15,213 nucleotides of DNA. It comes from Kiritimatiellia bacterium. GTDB lineage: Bacteria > Verrucomicrobiota > Kiritimatiellia > SLAD01. The position numbers and the translations under genes are program-made. The stretch spans positions 1-15,213 of the forward strand of contig SLLF01000367.1 in the NCBI GenBank assembly GCA_007134175.1, given 5' to 3'. Below the pieces are notes generated by a model. The model saw only the letters and a program-made list of their open reading frames with translations. It was not told the origin of the DNA and searched no databases. Each line of letters opens with the position of its first letter. Positions within the stretch are counted from its first letter, which is position 1. Positions 14,274 to 15,213 of this stretch are shown one piece after another.

Positions 14274-14300
14274 ACATGCCATCCTGCGGGGAAATACCGG

Positions 14301-15194
14301 TCACGCCGGCACGGCCGGATGGCCGTCGCGCACGGTTTGCGGCGGCACACCGAACCAGCGCCTGAAGGCCCGCGTAAAATTAGCGGGGTCGCTGAACCCC
14401 AGCTCCCAGCCGATCTCCTTGATTAACCGATCGGTCGTCTGGAGTTGGGTCAGCGCATGATTCATCCGGATATGCTGCAGATACTGCTGGGGCTGCTTCC
14501 GCCCAAAACGCTGGAATAAACGGCACAAATAGGCCTTATCCACCCCACAGGCCATCGCCATGGCCTCCAGCGACTTCCGCTCAAAGGCATGGGCTTCCAT
14601 ATATTGGCGGCACCGCTGGTAAGTCTGGAAGGCACGGGCATGGGCCGGACCACCCGGCAACACCAGATCCGCCAGTTTCAGGATCAGATAATCCAGCGTA
14701 CGCGCACAGCATGCCACCCGATTGGAACGATCACCCAACCCAAATGCAATCAAATCGTCGATGATCGCACTGATGCGGTCGGGTTGCGCCACCCGCGCCA
14801 CGGTTCCGGGCCGGGCATGATGCGCCCGCAGCCACGGACCAACCCGCGGCCCGGCGATCATGATGAAATACTTCACCAGCGGATGGTCCGGATCGGAACA
14901 AATACGGTGCCGCGTTCCGGGCCCGTACGTGAACCAACTACCGGGCACCAGCGCATACGTTTTCGCAGCCAAGTGTAGCGTGCCGGCCCCGCCGACTACA
15001 AACTCCAATATGGGACAAGGAAAGGTCGCACGCTGGATGTTATAATCGGGCCGGCAATGCTCCCGTCCCCCACCCACTACATGCACCGGCAAGCTATTGG
15101 TTTCCGGAACGGGTAAATGAAAGCGGCGCGCCCACGTCACCTGAGCGCTGAAATACTGCGGGATAGGAGTGGTTAACAACAAGGCGCGCGACAT
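14301..15194 (-). CDS. AraC-family transcriptional regulator with cupin-like sensor domain
   Basis: A 297-residue DNA-binding regulator. The C-terminal third has two helix-turn-helix motifs: about 207-232 (LEAMAMACGVDKAYLCRLFQ) and 255-282 (DRLIKEIGWELGFSD, then NFTRAFRRWFGVPP), the AraC signature. The N-terminal 1-140 look like the cupin-type AraC ligand-binding domain (ILEFVVGGAGTLHL, ALVPGSWFTYGPGTRHR). Members of this type often sense sugars and control nearby glycan-use genes, but the immediate neighbour here is thyX and the GH109-like gene is 7 kb away, so the target is unknown. Only 19 bases of upstream sequence are visible, and no SD is seen before ATG 15194. The domain call is firm; the sensed molecule is not known. 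Confidence 0.95.
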   Translation of the reverse strand: MSRALLLTTPIPQYFSAQVTWARRFHLPVPETNSLPVHVVGGGREHCRPDYNIQRATFPCPILEFVVGGAGTLHLAAKTYALVPGSWFTYGPGTRHRICSDPDHPLVKYFIMIAGPRVGPWLRAHHARPGTVARVAQPDRISAIIDDLIAFGLGDRSNRVACCARTLDYLILKLADLVLPGGPAHARAFQTYQRCRQYMEAHAFERKSLEAMAMACGVDKAYLCRLFQRFGRKQPQQYLQHIRMNHALTQLQTTDRLIKEIGWELGFSDPANFTRAFRRWFGVPPQTVRDGHPAVPA

Positions 15195-15213
15195 ATCGTT
15201 ACGTTGACGCCAA

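Noticed and set aside
1..15213. CRISPR array, tRNA or rRNA genes, insertion sequence
   Set aside because: No regularly spaced repeats, no cloverleaf with a T-arm, no rRNA-like stretch and no transposase motif were found by reading; the Cas4-like nuclease alone does not imply a CRISPR locus.

Overview
The window is a compact bacterial chromosome segment with GC-rich codon use and genes on both strands. It carries twelve protein-coding genes. Most are housekeeping: upp, mdh, recJ, hemB, rsmB and thyX. Around them sit sensory, surface and catabolic genes: a large membrane sensor, two predicted lipoproteins, a GH109-type oxidoreductase, a RecB/Cas4-like nuclease and an AraC regulator. No rRNA, tRNA, CRISPR array, insertion sequence or phage gene was seen. 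The two lipobox proteins and the four-helix sensor fit a Gram-negative cell. The Bacteroides-like malate dehydrogenase, the GH109-type enzyme, flavin-dependent ThyX and the PENYPP-type sensor N-terminus together suggest the PVC group (Verrucomicrobiota/Kiritimatiellota). That placement is an inference from remembered family resemblance, not from a search.

Layout. 1-2603 (minus): a double-periplasmic-sensor protein with a CHASE domain, PAS and GAF, cut off by the left edge. It lies 10 nt downstream of upp (2614-3261, minus). A 99-nt divergent spacer separates upp from a PD-(D/E)XK nuclease (3361-4299, plus). The nuclease overlaps the 3' end of mdh (4283-5287, minus) tail to tail. 5288-5964 is the only long stretch without a convincing gene; it holds hairpins, a compound inverted repeat, a 14-nt direct repeat pair and a PERSRR-type interspersed palindrome. 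5965-7407 (minus) is the GH109-like enzyme, with a good promoter just upstream. recJ (7517-9238, minus) is divergent from an M48 metalloprotease lipoprotein (9361-10422, plus), whose 3' end overlaps hemB (10386-11387, minus). rsmB (11465-12721, minus) precedes hemB and probably shares its transcript. rsmB is divergent from a 3D-domain lipoprotein (12817-13314, plus), which converges on thyX (13324-14145, minus). An AraC-family regulator (14301-15194, minus) closes the window.

Functionally this is not one pathway. upp and thyX serve pyrimidine nucleotide supply, recJ and the nuclease act on DNA, rsmB on the ribosome, hemB on heme and mdh on central carbon. The GH109-like protein and the AraC regulator are the kind of pair used for glycan breakdown, but they are 7 kb apart here. 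No obvious new multi-gene system is present. The best candidates for something undescribed are the structured, repeat-rich 5.4-5.9 kb spacer, the stand-alone Fe-S RecB-like nuclease, the double sensor and the His/Cys tail on the M48 protease.
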